Below, piece after piece: positions 17,726-26,324 of a stretch of 64,000 nt of DNA (positions within the stretch are counted from its first letter, which is position 1; the number at the start of each line of letters is the position of its first letter). Below the pieces are notes generated by a model. That model was not told the origin of the DNA and searched no databases. It was given only the letters and a program-made list of their open reading frames with translations. Made by a program: the position numbers and the translations under genes. This DNA is from Flavobacteriales bacterium UBA5040 (GTDB taxonomy: Bacteria > Bacteroidota > Bacteroidia > Flavobacteriales > Weeksellaceae). Location of the stretch: positions 1 through 64,000 of the forward strand of contig DIBY01000001.1 of the NCBI GenBank assembly GCA_002415135.1, read 5' to 3'.

Positions 17726-19471
17726 ATGAAAAACATTAAGATAAAAGTATCTTTTTCTATTATAGTCCTATTTTGCTTTTCCCTTATTACAAAGGCTCAA
17801 TATCAACCCAAGAATATTTCTCCAGCAGAAATTGAAAAGGCAAATCAATGGGTTTCCAAAACTTACAACGCTCTTTCTCAAGATGAAAAATTAGGACAGC
17901 TTTTTATCGTAGCCTTATACACCAATAAAGATGAAGCTCATATTAACACCGTAAGAAATATGGTAGTTAATGAAAAAATCGGCGGATTAATATTGATGCA
18001 GGACGATGCTGCAAAAGAAATTAATTTAGTCAATGAATTTCAGAAAAAATCAAAAATTCCTTTAATGATTGGAATGGATGCTGAATGGGGACTGTTTCAA
18101 AGAATTGCGGCTGCACACAAGTTTCCCTGGGCGATGACTTTAGGAGCAATTCAGGACAAAAGTTTGATTTCGGAAATGTCCGCTAAGATTGCTGAAGATG
18201 CGGAAAGAATGGGAATTAACTGGGATTTCGCGCCTGTTGTTGATGTGAATACGAATCCTAATAATCCGATTATTGGTAATAGAAGTTTCGGTTCAGAAGT
18301 TCCGAATGTTATCAGCTCTGCTCTGGCTTATTCTAATGGTTTACAAGACAATAATATTTTAGCGGCAATCAAGCATTTCCCGGGACACGGCGATACCGAC
18401 CAGGATTCGCACCTCGACCTTCCTGTTATTTCTCATTCTTTAAAAAGATTAAATGAAATAGAAATCGCACCTTTCAAAGCATTGATGGATAAAGGAATCG
18501 GTGGCGTTATGGTTGCGCATTTATATGTGCCAGCCCTAGAAAAAACGAAAGGTATTCCAGCGTCAATTTCTAAAAATATTATTACTGGAATTTTAAAGGA
18601 CCAATTAGGATACAAAGGTTTAATCATTACTGACGCGCTCAATATGGGTGCAGTTGCCAATAAATTTAAGGCGGGCGAATTAGATGCAATGGCTTTCTCA
18701 GCTGGAAATGATATTATGCTCTTTTCTCAAGATGTCTCCACGGGGAAAAAACTCATTCAACAAGCCATCGACAAAGGTGAAATATCTCAAAATAGAGTTG
18801 AGGAAAGTGTGAAGAAGATTCTTTTAACCAAATATTATTTAGGTTTAAACCAATATGAAGCTAGAAATCCACAAAACATTAATGAAGATTTAAACAACGC
18901 TTCTCACTCCACGATCGTTCAGAAAATGTACTCCAACGCCTTGACTTTAATTAAGGATGATCAAAAAATGCTTCCGTTAAACTGTAAGGAAACTTATTAT
19001 TATGTTCCTTTAGAAGAAGCACCTTATCAAACATTTATAGATCAGTTAAATTTGAATTCGACCATTATTCTAAAAAAAGCTTCTGAAATCTCTTCAATTC
19101 CAGCAAATTCTAAAGTGATCGTGGGTTTTCATAAAGATAATTCTACCGCTTATAAATCTTATAAAATCTCTACCGAGAGTAAAAAAGTCCTGGCAGATTT
19201 GGCTAAAAATCAAAATGTAATATTAAACGTTTTTGGATCTGCTTACGCTTTGAGAGACGTAGATATTTCTAAAATTTCTACCGTTTTAGTTTCTTACGAG
19301 AACAACGATGACTCGATGATCGCAACGGCGAAAGCATTTGGTGGACAAACTAGAATTTGGGGGAAACTTCCGGTTTTAGTGAATGACCATTTAAAAGCAG
19401 GAATAGGTTTAGAACTCAATCCTTCTTCCAGAATAGACCTTCCAACAAAAATAAAAACAGTAATTGAGTAA
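17726..19471 (+). CDS. Glycoside hydrolase family 3, beta-N-acetylhexosaminidase type
   Basis: A 581-residue secreted enzyme with a signal peptide (1-24, ending TKAQ). The NagZ-type motif KHFPGHGDTDQDSH begins at Lys216 and supplies the His/Asp general acid-base pair of this GH3 branch. The nucleophile is Asp303 in ITDALNMGAV. The catalytic barrel covers about 40-370, and a C-terminal alpha/beta domain follows to about 580. It probably removes N-acetylglucosamine from peptidoglycan or other glycans in the periplasm. bshA begins 22 bases after its stop codon, so the two may be cotranscribed. Confidence 0.88.
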   Translation: MKNIKIKVSFSIIVLFCFSLITKAQYQPKNISPAEIEKANQWVSKTYNALSQDEKLGQLFIVALYTNKDEAHINTVRNMVVNEKIGGLILMQDDAAKEINLVNEFQKKSKIPLMIGMDAEWGLFQRIAAAHKFPWAMTLGAIQDKSLISEMSAKIAEDAERMGINWDFAPVVDVNTNPNNPIIGNRSFGSEVPNVISSALAYSNGLQDNNILAAIKHFPGHGDTDQDSHLDLPVISHSLKRLNEIEIAPFKALMDKGIGGVMVAHLYVPALEKTKGIPASISKNIITGILKDQLGYKGLIITDALNMGAVANKFKAGELDAMAFSAGNDIMLFSQDVSTGKKLIQQAIDKGEISQNRVEESVKKILLTKYYLGLNQYEARNPQNINEDLNNASHSTIVQKMYSNALTLIKDDQKMLPLNCKETYYYVPLEEAPYQTFIDQLNLNSTIILKKASEISSIPANSKVIVGFHKDNSTAYKSYKISTESKKVLADLAKNQNVILNVFGSAYALRDVDISKISTVLVSYENNDDSMIATAKAFGGQTRIWGKLPVLVNDHLKAGIGLELNPSSRIDLPTKIKTVIE

Positions 19472-19493
19472 TTTCAATTTAAAAACAAATCAC

Positions 19494-20627
19494 ATGAAAA
19501 TCGGAATTCTCTGTTATCCCACTTATGGTGGAAGTGGCATCGTTGCTACAGAACTTGGTATGGCACTCGCTGACAAAGGCTATGAAGTTCATTTTATAAG
19601 TTCAGCGCTACCCGCAAGATTAGACATTACCAATCCCAATATATTTTTCCATAAGGTGAACGTTCAAACGTATCCACTTTTTCAATATCAGCCGTATGAT
19701 ATCGCACTTTCGTCGATGATCTACCGCGTGGTGAATTTGTACAAACTGGATCTGCTTCACGCACATTACGCGATTCCGTACGCTTATGCGGCATTTACAG
19801 CAAAACAAATGCTGAAGGAAGAAGGTAAAGATATTCCATTGGTTACGACGCTACACGGAACGGATATCACGTTGGTAGGACAACATCCAAGTTATAAACA
19901 TGCGGTGGAATTCTCTATCAATCAATCAGATACCATCACTTCAGTTTCGGAAAGTCTAAAAAAAGACACTTTACAGTTGTTTAAAATCACCAAGGAAATA
20001 AAAGTAATTACGAACTTTATTGATAATGATGAATTCAAAATCAATACAGATTGCCAACGACGACAGTTCGCGACGGACGACGAAAAAATTCTGATTCATG
20101 TTTCCAATCTTCGTCCTGTAAAAAGAGTTGAAGATGTTTTGCAGATTTTTAAAAATGTGAATACTCGCGTAAAATCGATGCTCATCATTATTGGCGAAGG
20201 TCCTGATATGGAAGTTATCAACCAGTTTTTGGAAGAACATCCTGATCTTATCGGGAAAGTTCGTTTGCTCGGAAAAGTAAATGATTTATACCGAATTCTA
20301 CAATTATCAGATGTATTCTTGCTTCCATCGGAACAGGAAAGTTTTGGTTTGGCAGCATTGGAAGCAATGGCGGCAGAAACGCCGGTAATAAGTTCCAACG
20401 CGGGTGGAATTCCAGAAGTAAATATTCAGGGTGAGACAGGTTTTCTTGCGGAAATTGGAAATATTGAAGCCATGAGCAATTATACGATTAAACTTTTGAG
20501 CGACGAGAATTTATTGACGCAGATGAAGAAAAACGCCAAGGAGCAAGCTTTACGATTCGACCTCAAAAACATTTTGCCACTTTATGAAAAAATGTACGAC
20601 GACACATTAAGTAACTTCAAAAAATAG
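19494..20627 (+). CDS. bshA: N-acetyl-alpha-D-glucosaminyl L-malate synthase
   Basis: A 377-residue GT4-family glycosyltransferase that joins UDP-GlcNAc and L-malate in the first step of bacillithiol synthesis. Diagnostic segments are MKIGILCYPTYGGSGIVATELG at the N-terminus, ALPARLD, HAHYAIPYAYAA, TTLHGTDITLVG and the C-terminal donor motif LPSEQESFGLAALEAMA. A longer reading from a TTG at 19464 exists, but it would overlap the previous gene and precede the conserved first strand, so the ATG at 19494 was chosen. bshB1 is at 28.7 kb. No bshC is in the window. Confidence 0.93.
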   Translation: MKIGILCYPTYGGSGIVATELGMALADKGYEVHFISSALPARLDITNPNIFFHKVNVQTYPLFQYQPYDIALSSMIYRVVNLYKLDLLHAHYAIPYAYAAFTAKQMLKEEGKDIPLVTTLHGTDITLVGQHPSYKHAVEFSINQSDTITSVSESLKKDTLQLFKITKEIKVITNFIDNDEFKINTDCQRRQFATDDEKILIHVSNLRPVKRVEDVLQIFKNVNTRVKSMLIIIGEGPDMEVINQFLEEHPDLIGKVRLLGKVNDLYRILQLSDVFLLPSEQESFGLAALEAMAAETPVISSNAGGIPEVNIQGETGFLAEIGNIEAMSNYTIKLLSDENLLTQMKKNAKEQALRFDLKNILPLYEKMYDDTLSNFKK

Positions 20628-20677
20628 TCTTTTCACTCTTTCCCATTTAGAATTTGGTTTGTTACTTTGTAATATTA

Positions 20678-21187
20678 TTTCGCGCAAAGTCGCAATGACT
20701 TTACGCAATGTTACTAATATTTTTTTCAATATTATGACAGAAAATGAAATTGCATATCAAATTGTGGGTGCGAGTTTAGACTTACATCGTGAGGTTGGTC
20801 CAGGACTACTTGAAAGCGCATATGAATCAGCACTTTTATACGAACTGCGGGAAAGAGGTTTATCTGTGAAGCAACAGTGCGCAATGCCATTTCATTATAA
20901 GAACATAATGATGGAGGTTGGATACAAAATAGATTTATTGGTTCAGGATAAAGTGATTATCGAATTGAAAAGTGTCGAAAAACTTCATCCTGTACATTAT
21001 GCACAAACTCTCACGTATCTAAAGCTTTCTAATTTAAAATTAGCGCTATTAATAAATTTTAATGAAAAATTTATTAAAGATGGTATTCACAGAATTGTAA
21101 ATAATTTATAAGTTTTATTATAAAGCTAAAAGGCATCATCTCCAAACCTACTATCATGGCGTAATACATTGCGTCATGGCGTGAAAT
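20678..21187. mobile_element. Inverted-repeat-bounded GxxExxY cassette (candidate)
   Basis: The GxxExxY gene is bounded by two inverted copies of an approximately 33-base sequence. The left copy is at 20678-20710 (CGCGCAAAGTCGCAATG core) and the right copy at 21154-21186 (CATTGCGTCATGGCGTGAAA core). Read as inverted copies they agree at roughly 24 of 33 positions with one gap. Within each copy a GCG-containing unit of about 12 bases recurs two or three times. There is no transposase gene. I recall similar TTGCGTCTTTGCGTGAAA repeats near GxxExxY genes in other flavobacteria, which makes a small mobile or REP-like unit plausible but unproven. Confidence 0.45.
20734..21111 (+). CDS. GxxExxY protein, PD-(D/E)XK nuclease fold
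   Basis: A 125-residue small protein. The name-giving motif G-L-L-E-S-A-Y is at residues 24-30. Asp67 (YKIDLLV) and Glu77-Leu-Lys79 (VIIELKS) form the D...ExK core of PD-(D/E)XK nucleases, with Glu27 as the likely extra metal ligand. No substrate is known to me for this family. The start was placed at ATG 20734, since conservation begins at MTENEIAYQIVG and the upstream in-frame stretch overlaps the left inverted repeat. Inverted repeats on both sides suggest the gene is part of a mobile or repeat-associated unit. Confidence 0.8.
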   Translation: MTENEIAYQIVGASLDLHREVGPGLLESAYESALLYELRERGLSVKQQCAMPFHYKNIMMEVGYKIDLLVQDKVIIELKSVEKLHPVHYAQTLTYLKLSNLKLALLINFNEKFIKDGIHRIVNNL

Positions 21188-21190
21188 CTA

Positions 21191-22453
21191 ATGAACGAAA
21201 AGTTACTTCAATATCTCTGGAATTTCAAAATTTTTAAAAGCTTTGATTTCAAAGATGTGGATGGAAATGACCTCGAGATATTAGATTTCGGAAGATGGAA
21301 TTTCGATTCAGGACCTGATTTTCTTTTCGGTAAAATAAAAACCAACGGTTTAGTTATTGCCGGAAATATAGAGCTTCATGTTAAATCTTCCGACTGGATT
21401 TTTCACAAACATTCAGGCAATCCAGAATTTGAAAATATTATCGCTCACGTAGTTTTTCTTCATGATATTGAACTGGAGGAATTTACAAATAAGAACATTC
21501 CGACTTTAGAGCTGAAAAATTATATCGACGAAAATCTTCTTTCTAAATATGAATCTTTACTTCAAGAGACCCAATTTATTCCTTGCGAAAAAATTTTTAA
21601 TCCAAAAGATCTGCCTTTTAATTTCCATGAAGAAAATCTTCTTAAAAAGTTGGATGAAAAATCCATTGAAATTGAAGATTCTTTAAAGCTTTATCAAAAT
21701 AATTACGAAGCGATATTATTTCAGCAACTGGCGTATGCATTTGGTTTAAAAGTAAATGCACTTCTTTTCAAACAACTCGCTGAAAGCATTGATTATACTG
21801 TTTTCAATAAGATCAGGCAGAATCAAACGCAACTCGAAGCATTATTATTCGGAATGTGCAACTGGCTGGAAAAACCTACTGATGAAAAAACTAAAATTTG
21901 GAAAAGAGAGTTTGAATTCTTAAAAATAAAATATCAACTTCCTGAATTCTATATTCATCCGAAATTTTCAAAATTAAGACCGCCTAATTTTCCTACCATT
22001 CGGCTTTCTCAACTGGCTTCCTTGTATCATCAAAACCAGAATCTGTTTTCGAAACTGATCAATGCAAAAAAAATTAACGAAATCAATCAGATTTTTTCTA
22101 CCGTAAAAGCCAGCGCATATTGGGATAACCGTTTCAATTTTGGTAAAATCTCAACGGTCCAAGGGGAGAAGACTTTAACCAAAGAATTCGTAGAATTAGT
22201 TCTTATCAACGCGGTCTTACCTTTAAAATATACCTACCATAAAAATACGGACGAAAATATTCCAGATGAAATCCTGACCCTCTATCAAAATATCTCACCT
22301 GAGAAAAACACGATTATCGACCAATGGAAATCTTTAAAAGTGAAACCTAAAAATGCGCTCGAAACACAGTCATTGCTTTTTCATTACCGTAATTTCTGCC
22401 AGAAAAAAGAGTGTCTCCGCTGCAGTATTGGAATTCGACTGATGAACAGTTAG
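21191..22453 (+). CDS. DUF2851 family protein
   Basis: A 420-residue cytoplasmic protein matching DUF2851. The N-terminal part contains LLQYLWNFKIF, GRWNFDSGPDFLFGKI and GNIELHVKSSDWIFHKH, a well-conserved core with acidic residues and a His typical of this family. The C-terminus ends with a cysteine cluster, CQKKECLRC, which could bind metal. The function is not known. Its start lies just downstream of the right inverted repeat, so the GxxExxY unit sits directly in its upstream region. No terminator follows it. Confidence 0.8.
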   Translation: MNEKLLQYLWNFKIFKSFDFKDVDGNDLEILDFGRWNFDSGPDFLFGKIKTNGLVIAGNIELHVKSSDWIFHKHSGNPEFENIIAHVVFLHDIELEEFTNKNIPTLELKNYIDENLLSKYESLLQETQFIPCEKIFNPKDLPFNFHEENLLKKLDEKSIEIEDSLKLYQNNYEAILFQQLAYAFGLKVNALLFKQLAESIDYTVFNKIRQNQTQLEALLFGMCNWLEKPTDEKTKIWKREFEFLKIKYQLPEFYIHPKFSKLRPPNFPTIRLSQLASLYHQNQNLFSKLINAKKINEINQIFSTVKASAYWDNRFNFGKISTVQGEKTLTKEFVELVLINAVLPLKYTYHKNTDENIPDEILTLYQNISPEKNTIIDQWKSLKVKPKNALETQSLLFHYRNFCQKKECLRCSIGIRLMNS

Positions 22454-22517
22454 AAATGCAGGATTTAAAGGTGACACATTTCATTTGATACGATTCTGTA
22501 TTGGAGTTTATTAACCC

Positions 22518-22525
22518 TAATTTTG
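22518..22525 (+). promoter_or_regulatory. -7 promoter element of the YidE-type transporter
   Basis: TAATTTTG (followed by C) matches the Bacteroidota -7 consensus and lies 23 bases before the ATG. Confidence 0.5.
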
Positions 22526-22548
22526 CAGAGAAATAAAAAATAGAGAAG

Positions 22549-24237
22549 ATGTTTGATTGGTTAAAATTACTTTTATTGCCGGGCGAAGTTCCAACGGTAA
22601 CGCAATCTATTGTTGCAATTATGCTCGCTATCGGTACCGGTGTTTTTTTTGGCAGATTAAAAATGGGGAAAATCACTTTTGGCGTTTCTGCCGTGATGTT
22701 TACCGGATTAATTTTAGGCCATTTTGGATATCGAATTCAACCTGGGATTTTAGATTTCATTCGTGATTTTGGTTTGATCCTTTTCGTTTACGGAATTGGT
22801 TTGCAAGTCGGACCGTCTTTTTTCTCTTCCTTTAAAAATGAAGGTTTAAAGTTTAATATTCTGGCCGTTTCCACGGTTCTTTTAGGTGGAATTATTACAG
22901 TAGCACTCTTTTATTTCACTGGTCTCAAAATCGAAGACCTAGTAGGGATCATGAGCGGTTCGGTTACGAATACCCCAGGTTTAGGAGCAGCTAAAAATAC
23001 AATCGAAGAAATAACCAATTCATTTCCTGACAAAAAGTTTGGCGATCCAACAATTGGCTATGCCATCACCTACCCTTTGGGAGTTTTCGGGATTATTGCA
23101 ACCATCATTGTTTCAAAGTTGCTACTTAAAATCGATCCCGATGAGGAAATGAAAAAATTCCGGAAGTCAAAAATCAACCGCGAATTACCCTTGGTACATA
23201 AAAAAATTCGGGTTACTAATCCTGATTATTTTGGAAAGACCTTACATCAAACCATTAAAGAGTTCGGACGGGAAATTGTTATCTCACGCTTAAAACATAG
23301 TGGTAGTGTTGCCGTAAAATCTCCTACAATGGATATTGAGCTTCAGGACCGCGATGTTCTGATGTTGGTCGGTTTAGAAAAAGACTTGGATGATTTTACC
23401 GCAACAGTTGGACGGCCATCCACGGATCTTTTTATTGAGTCTGATAAGCAAATAAGTAAAAAGAACATCTACGTCACCAATTCTAAAGTGATCCATAAAA
23501 AACTCTCAGAACTGGATTTATACAATACATTTGATCTAAAGGTTACCCGTGTTTTCCGGGCCGGTCGAGAAATTTTACCAAGACCTTCACTTGAATTATT
23601 TTACGGCGACAAATTACGGGTGATCGGTTCTGAAGAAGCGATTGAAACGGTAGAGAAAATTATCGGAAATTCTGAAAAGAAATTGTTAGAACCCGATTTC
23701 CTATCGCTATTCGGAGGTTTGTTATTAGGAGTTATTTTAGGTTCAATACCGATCGTAATTCCAAGTTTGCCGGTACCGATTAAATTAGGATTCGCAGCAG
23801 GACCGCTGATTGTAGCGCTTTTAATATCCCGTTATGGTGGGATTTCCTTCATCCATTCTTACATCAACACAGGAGCGACTTATTTCATGAAAGATTTCGG
23901 AATTTGTCTATTCTTTGCAGCAGTAGGAATTCACGCAGGTGATGGGTTTTATGATAATTTCATTCAATACAATGGTTGGATGTGGTTGCTGTATGGATGT
24001 GCAATAACTTTTATTCCATTATTTTTAATGGTGATCATCGGTCGGTTTGTGATGAAAATTAACTTCTTGCAACTGGTTGGAATAATGAGTGGAAGTTACA
24101 CAGATCCCGCAGCTCTTTCATTTAGCACGAACTATTTAGACTCCGATATTCCCATTCAAACGTATGCTCAGGTTTATCCGCTGGTAACTATATTTAGAAT
24201 CTTTGTAGCGAGTTTACTCATCCTCTTTTTTAGTTAA
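22549..24237 (+). CDS. YidE/AspT-family putative transporter
   Basis: A 562-residue inner-membrane protein built as two membrane halves (about 15-190 and 390-560, five to six helices each), separated by a cytosolic region of two TrkA-C domains (about 215-380). The repeated segments IMSGSVTNTPGLGAA in the first half and IMSGSYTDPAALSF in the second are characteristic of the aspartate-alanine exchanger family (AspT, YidE, YbjL). It is likely a carboxylate or amino-acid antiporter, with the substrate unknown. It has its own promoter and terminator. Confidence 0.85.
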   Translation: MFDWLKLLLLPGEVPTVTQSIVAIMLAIGTGVFFGRLKMGKITFGVSAVMFTGLILGHFGYRIQPGILDFIRDFGLILFVYGIGLQVGPSFFSSFKNEGLKFNILAVSTVLLGGIITVALFYFTGLKIEDLVGIMSGSVTNTPGLGAAKNTIEEITNSFPDKKFGDPTIGYAITYPLGVFGIIATIIVSKLLLKIDPDEEMKKFRKSKINRELPLVHKKIRVTNPDYFGKTLHQTIKEFGREIVISRLKHSGSVAVKSPTMDIELQDRDVLMLVGLEKDLDDFTATVGRPSTDLFIESDKQISKKNIYVTNSKVIHKKLSELDLYNTFDLKVTRVFRAGREILPRPSLELFYGDKLRVIGSEEAIETVEKIIGNSEKKLLEPDFLSLFGGLLLGVILGSIPIVIPSLPVPIKLGFAAGPLIVALLISRYGGISFIHSYINTGATYFMKDFGICLFFAAVGIHAGDGFYDNFIQYNGWMWLLYGCAITFIPLFLMVIIGRFVMKINFLQLVGIMSGSYTDPAALSFSTNYLDSDIPIQTYAQVYPLVTIFRIFVASLLILFFS

Positions 24238-24277
24238 CTGAAGAATTGCGGACCTATCTTAGCTGCATAATTTGTAT

Positions 24278-24313
24278 AAAAGTTTATTAAACCTAGTTTC
24301 AATAAACTTTTTT
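24278..24313 (+). terminator. Terminator of the YidE-type transporter
   Basis: AAAAGTTTATT (24278-24288) pairs perfectly with AATAAACTTTT (24301-24311), and the T run continues to 24313. It lies 40 bases after the stop codon. Confidence 0.75.
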
Positions 24314-24320
24314 AGGTCTG

Positions 24321-24352
24321 AAAAAAAAAAGCAACCTCAATGAGATTGCTTT
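24321..24352 (-). terminator. Terminator of the nusB-DUF1573-yajC operon
   Basis: On the minus strand AAAGCAATCTC (24352-24342) pairs with GAGGTTGCTTT (24338-24328), with one mismatch, followed by a ten-base T run (complement of 24321-24330). It lies 21 bases beyond the yajC stop. Confidence 0.8.
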
Positions 24353-24373
24353 GTATATCATCTTGCGAAAATA

Positions 24374-24700
24374 TTATTTCGCTTCCGGAGCGTTGTCAGG
24401 AAAACGATTTTGTGTAAAATCTCTTGAAATTGCTGCTTTTTCAAACTTTAATTTCCCAGAAAGCGTTTCGATAATTACGCCATCTTCCATAATCTGGCTG
24501 ATTCTGCCGTGCATTCCAGAGGTAGTTACCACTCTGCTTCCTACTTTCAATTCAGCTTGAAAATTTTTCTCTTGCTTTGATTTTTTCATTTGTGGACGGA
24601 TCATCAGGAAATAAAACCCGACGAACATTAATCCCATCATCACCATTGTTGGCATCATGGAGCCTTCTGGCGCTGTTGCTTGTAAAAATATTGTTATCAT
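24374..24700 (-). CDS. yajC: Preprotein translocase subunit YajC
   Basis: A 108-residue Sec accessory protein. It has one transmembrane helix (about 18-36, MMGLMFVGFYFLMIRPQ) followed by the family signature QMKKSKQEKNFQAELKVGSRVVTTSGMHGRI. It associates with SecDF and the SecYEG channel at the inner membrane. The start codon overlaps the end of the DUF1573 gene by four bases. The ribosome-binding region lies inside a 15-base tandem repeat of that gene. Confidence 0.95.
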   Translation of the reverse strand: MITIFLQATAPEGSMMPTMVMMGLMFVGFYFLMIRPQMKKSKQEKNFQAELKVGSRVVTTSGMHGRISQIMEDGVIIETLSGKLKFEKAAISRDFTQNRFPDNAPEAK

Positions 24701-25215
24701 TGATTTGTTTTTTGAATATCTGTTTTTTGAATATCTGTTGATTGAATATCTGCTGAGAAACCAATAATGATCGGCGCTTTCTCTACATTCGCGTACACTT
24801 CGGCCTGTTTGTTTACCAACCCGTCGAAACCAGCAGAATCAAACTTCAAAGTAATTTGTCCTTTTTTTCCTGGCAAAATCGGCTCTTTGGTGTAATCTGG
24901 AACAGTACATCCACAACCTGGTTTAACTTGCGAAATGATCAATGGATTCTCACCCATATTGGTAATTTCATAAGTATGTTCTTTTTTATCTCCTTTGTTA
25001 ATCTTACCGAAATCAAACTGTGCTTCAGAAAGAACAATGTTTGTTAAAGGTTTTGACTTTGCTTCTTTGATCATATCCTCTTGAGAATCAATGTTCGGCT
25101 CAGCAACCTGAGTCGTTGCCTCTTCAATCACAAGTTGATCGGCAGTTTGTTCTTTTTTACAACTCAACAAAGTTAAAGCAACAACAATCGGTGCTATTTT
25201 AATAAAATTTTTCAT
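24697..25215 (-). CDS. DUF1573 family lipoprotein
   Basis: A 172-residue lipoprotein with a lipobox at LTLLSC (Cys19). The mature part (about 60-150) is a DUF1573 domain, an Ig-like beta fold with the conserved FDFGKI, HTYEITNMGENPLII and VKPGCGCTVPDY segments. Such proteins are frequent in Bacteroidota envelopes; function unknown. The last 20 residues are a repetitive tail, DIQ-S/K-T repeated three times, encoded by 15-base tandem repeats. It lies in an operon: nusB is one base upstream and yajC overlaps by four bases. Confidence 0.85.
   Translation of the reverse strand: MKNFIKIAPIVVALTLLSCKKEQTADQLVIEEATTQVAEPNIDSQEDMIKEAKSKPLTNIVLSEAQFDFGKINKGDKKEHTYEITNMGENPLIISQVKPGCGCTVPDYTKEPILPGKKGQITLKFDSAGFDGLVNKQAEVYANVEKAPIIIGFSADIQSTDIQKTDIQKTNQ
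24706..24750 (-). repeat. Three 15-bp tandem repeats at the DUF1573/yajC junction
   Basis: TGTTTTTTGAATATC occurs twice exactly (24706-24720 and 24721-24735), followed by a two-mismatch copy (24736-24750). On the minus strand they encode the DIQ-x-T tail of the DUF1573 protein, and they end six bases from the yajC start codon. The unit length of 15 keeps the reading frame whatever the copy number. Confidence 0.85.
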
Positions 25216-25216
25216 A

Positions 25217-26122
25217 TTAACTTCTATTTAAATCTTTAGTGTATTTATCTAAAATTCCATTGATGAAAATGTTAGAACGGTCTGTTGAAAAAACTTTAGA
25301 AATCTCGATATATTCATTAATAATAACTCGTGCTGGAGTTAACGGAAAATAATCGAGTTCTGTAATTGCGGAAATCAAGATGATTTTATCAATTAAAGCA
25401 ACACGGTCTAAATCCCAGTTGTCTAATCGTCCTTCCAATTTTTTCTCGTTTTCTTCCCAATGATTTAAGGATTCTTTCAAAAGTTTCCGTGCAAATTCAC
25501 GATCTTCTTCATCTTTGATCATTCTTATCAAAGTATGACTAGGTTCGTTTTCTTTGAAAAAACCAATGGTTTTTTGCATCATTGAGTTTGCGATATGAAA
25601 ATCGTCTGACCAACTCAACTCTTTTTCTTCAAGATGCTCATGAAAATCTTCATTCTCAGCGATATATCTTAAAAATAATTTCCCAATAAATTTTTGATCA
25701 GCTTCGAAAGAATGTCCTTCTTCTTTCATAAAATCTTGATATCTCTTACCAGCCGACATTCTCTGAAACGTCTTCACCAATAAATCGTCATAACTGTCCC
25801 ATTTTAAATCCTGATGTTTAGAAGTAAATGAAAGACGCTCCTCATTTTCTTCTAACTTGATTAAAACCTGGTTGTTGATGAATTTTTGGTTGGGATTGAT
25901 TTCTTTATCAGTTTGAATGTATTTATTCTTGCCGATTTCAATTTGTCTTTCTGCTAAATCTTTTAGAGCCACCAAAAAATTAAGTTGGTAAATGTAAAGA
26001 TGATAGATTTTATCGATTTCCGAGAACATATTCTTCTCTAATACATCGAATTTGATGGGATTTTGATAATACGAATACAACGATTCTACTACCTTTTCGC
26101 GAATTTGTCTTCTTCCTAACAT
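25217..26122 (-). CDS. nusB: Transcription antitermination factor NusB, long form
   Basis: A 301-residue protein. The N-terminus MLGRRQIREKVVESLYSYYQ and the C-terminal part (about 200-300, with DRVALIDKIILISAITELDYFP and VIINEYIEISKVFS) match NusB. Most NusB proteins have 130-170 residues. The extra helical segment of about 130 residues in the middle is usual in Bacteroidota. It binds NusE and boxA RNA to promote antitermination of rRNA transcription. It is the first gene of the operon with a DUF1573 lipoprotein and yajC. Confidence 0.92.
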   Translation of the reverse strand: MLGRRQIREKVVESLYSYYQNPIKFDVLEKNMFSEIDKIYHLYIYQLNFLVALKDLAERQIEIGKNKYIQTDKEINPNQKFINNQVLIKLEENEERLSFTSKHQDLKWDSYDDLLVKTFQRMSAGKRYQDFMKEEGHSFEADQKFIGKLFLRYIAENEDFHEHLEEKELSWSDDFHIANSMMQKTIGFFKENEPSHTLIRMIKDEEDREFARKLLKESLNHWEENEKKLEGRLDNWDLDRVALIDKIILISAITELDYFPLTPARVIINEYIEISKVFSTDRSNIFINGILDKYTKDLNRS

Positions 26123-26143
26123 TTCAAAGAGCTTTTATGGGTG

Positions 26144-26151
26144 CAAAGATA
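26144..26151 (-). promoter_or_regulatory. -7 promoter element of the nusB operon
   Basis: On the minus strand TATCTTTG (26151-26144), followed by C, matches TANNTTTG and lies 21 bases before the nusB ATG. No -33 element is clear. Confidence 0.5.
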
Positions 26152-26270
26152 ATAAATTTGTCGGAAGTGGAGAGCGGTAAGGCATAACTTATGCTAAAGA
26201 ATCCATCTACCAAGATTATTGAAAGCGCCGATAATCTTTATATTACAAATAATATCAATTTTCAATTTCT

Positions 26271-26278
26271 TACTTTTG
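26271..26278 (+). promoter_or_regulatory. -7 promoter element of the ABC transporter gene
   Basis: TACTTTTG (followed by CA) matches TANNTTTG and leaves an untranslated leader of about 40 bases before the ATG at 26325. A small hairpin, AAGATTAT (26212-26219) with ATAATCTT (26231-26238), lies upstream. Confidence 0.5.
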
Positions 26279-26324
26279 CACCGGCTTACAAGCAATCAAA
26301 CTGCTGATAACCGAATGATTATTT

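Noticed and set aside
19464..19493. Longer bshA reading from TTG
   Set aside because: It overlaps the preceding gene, has no ribosome-binding site, and adds residues before the conserved first beta strand.
24706..24750. 15-bp tandem repeat considered as an iteron/replication origin
   Set aside because: It lies inside a coding sequence and keeps the frame. No dnaA boxes or replication genes nearby.
26160..26240. Small hairpins before the ABC exporter considered as a riboswitch
   Set aside because: They lie upstream of the promoter box at 26271, so would not be in the mRNA, and match no known riboswitch.
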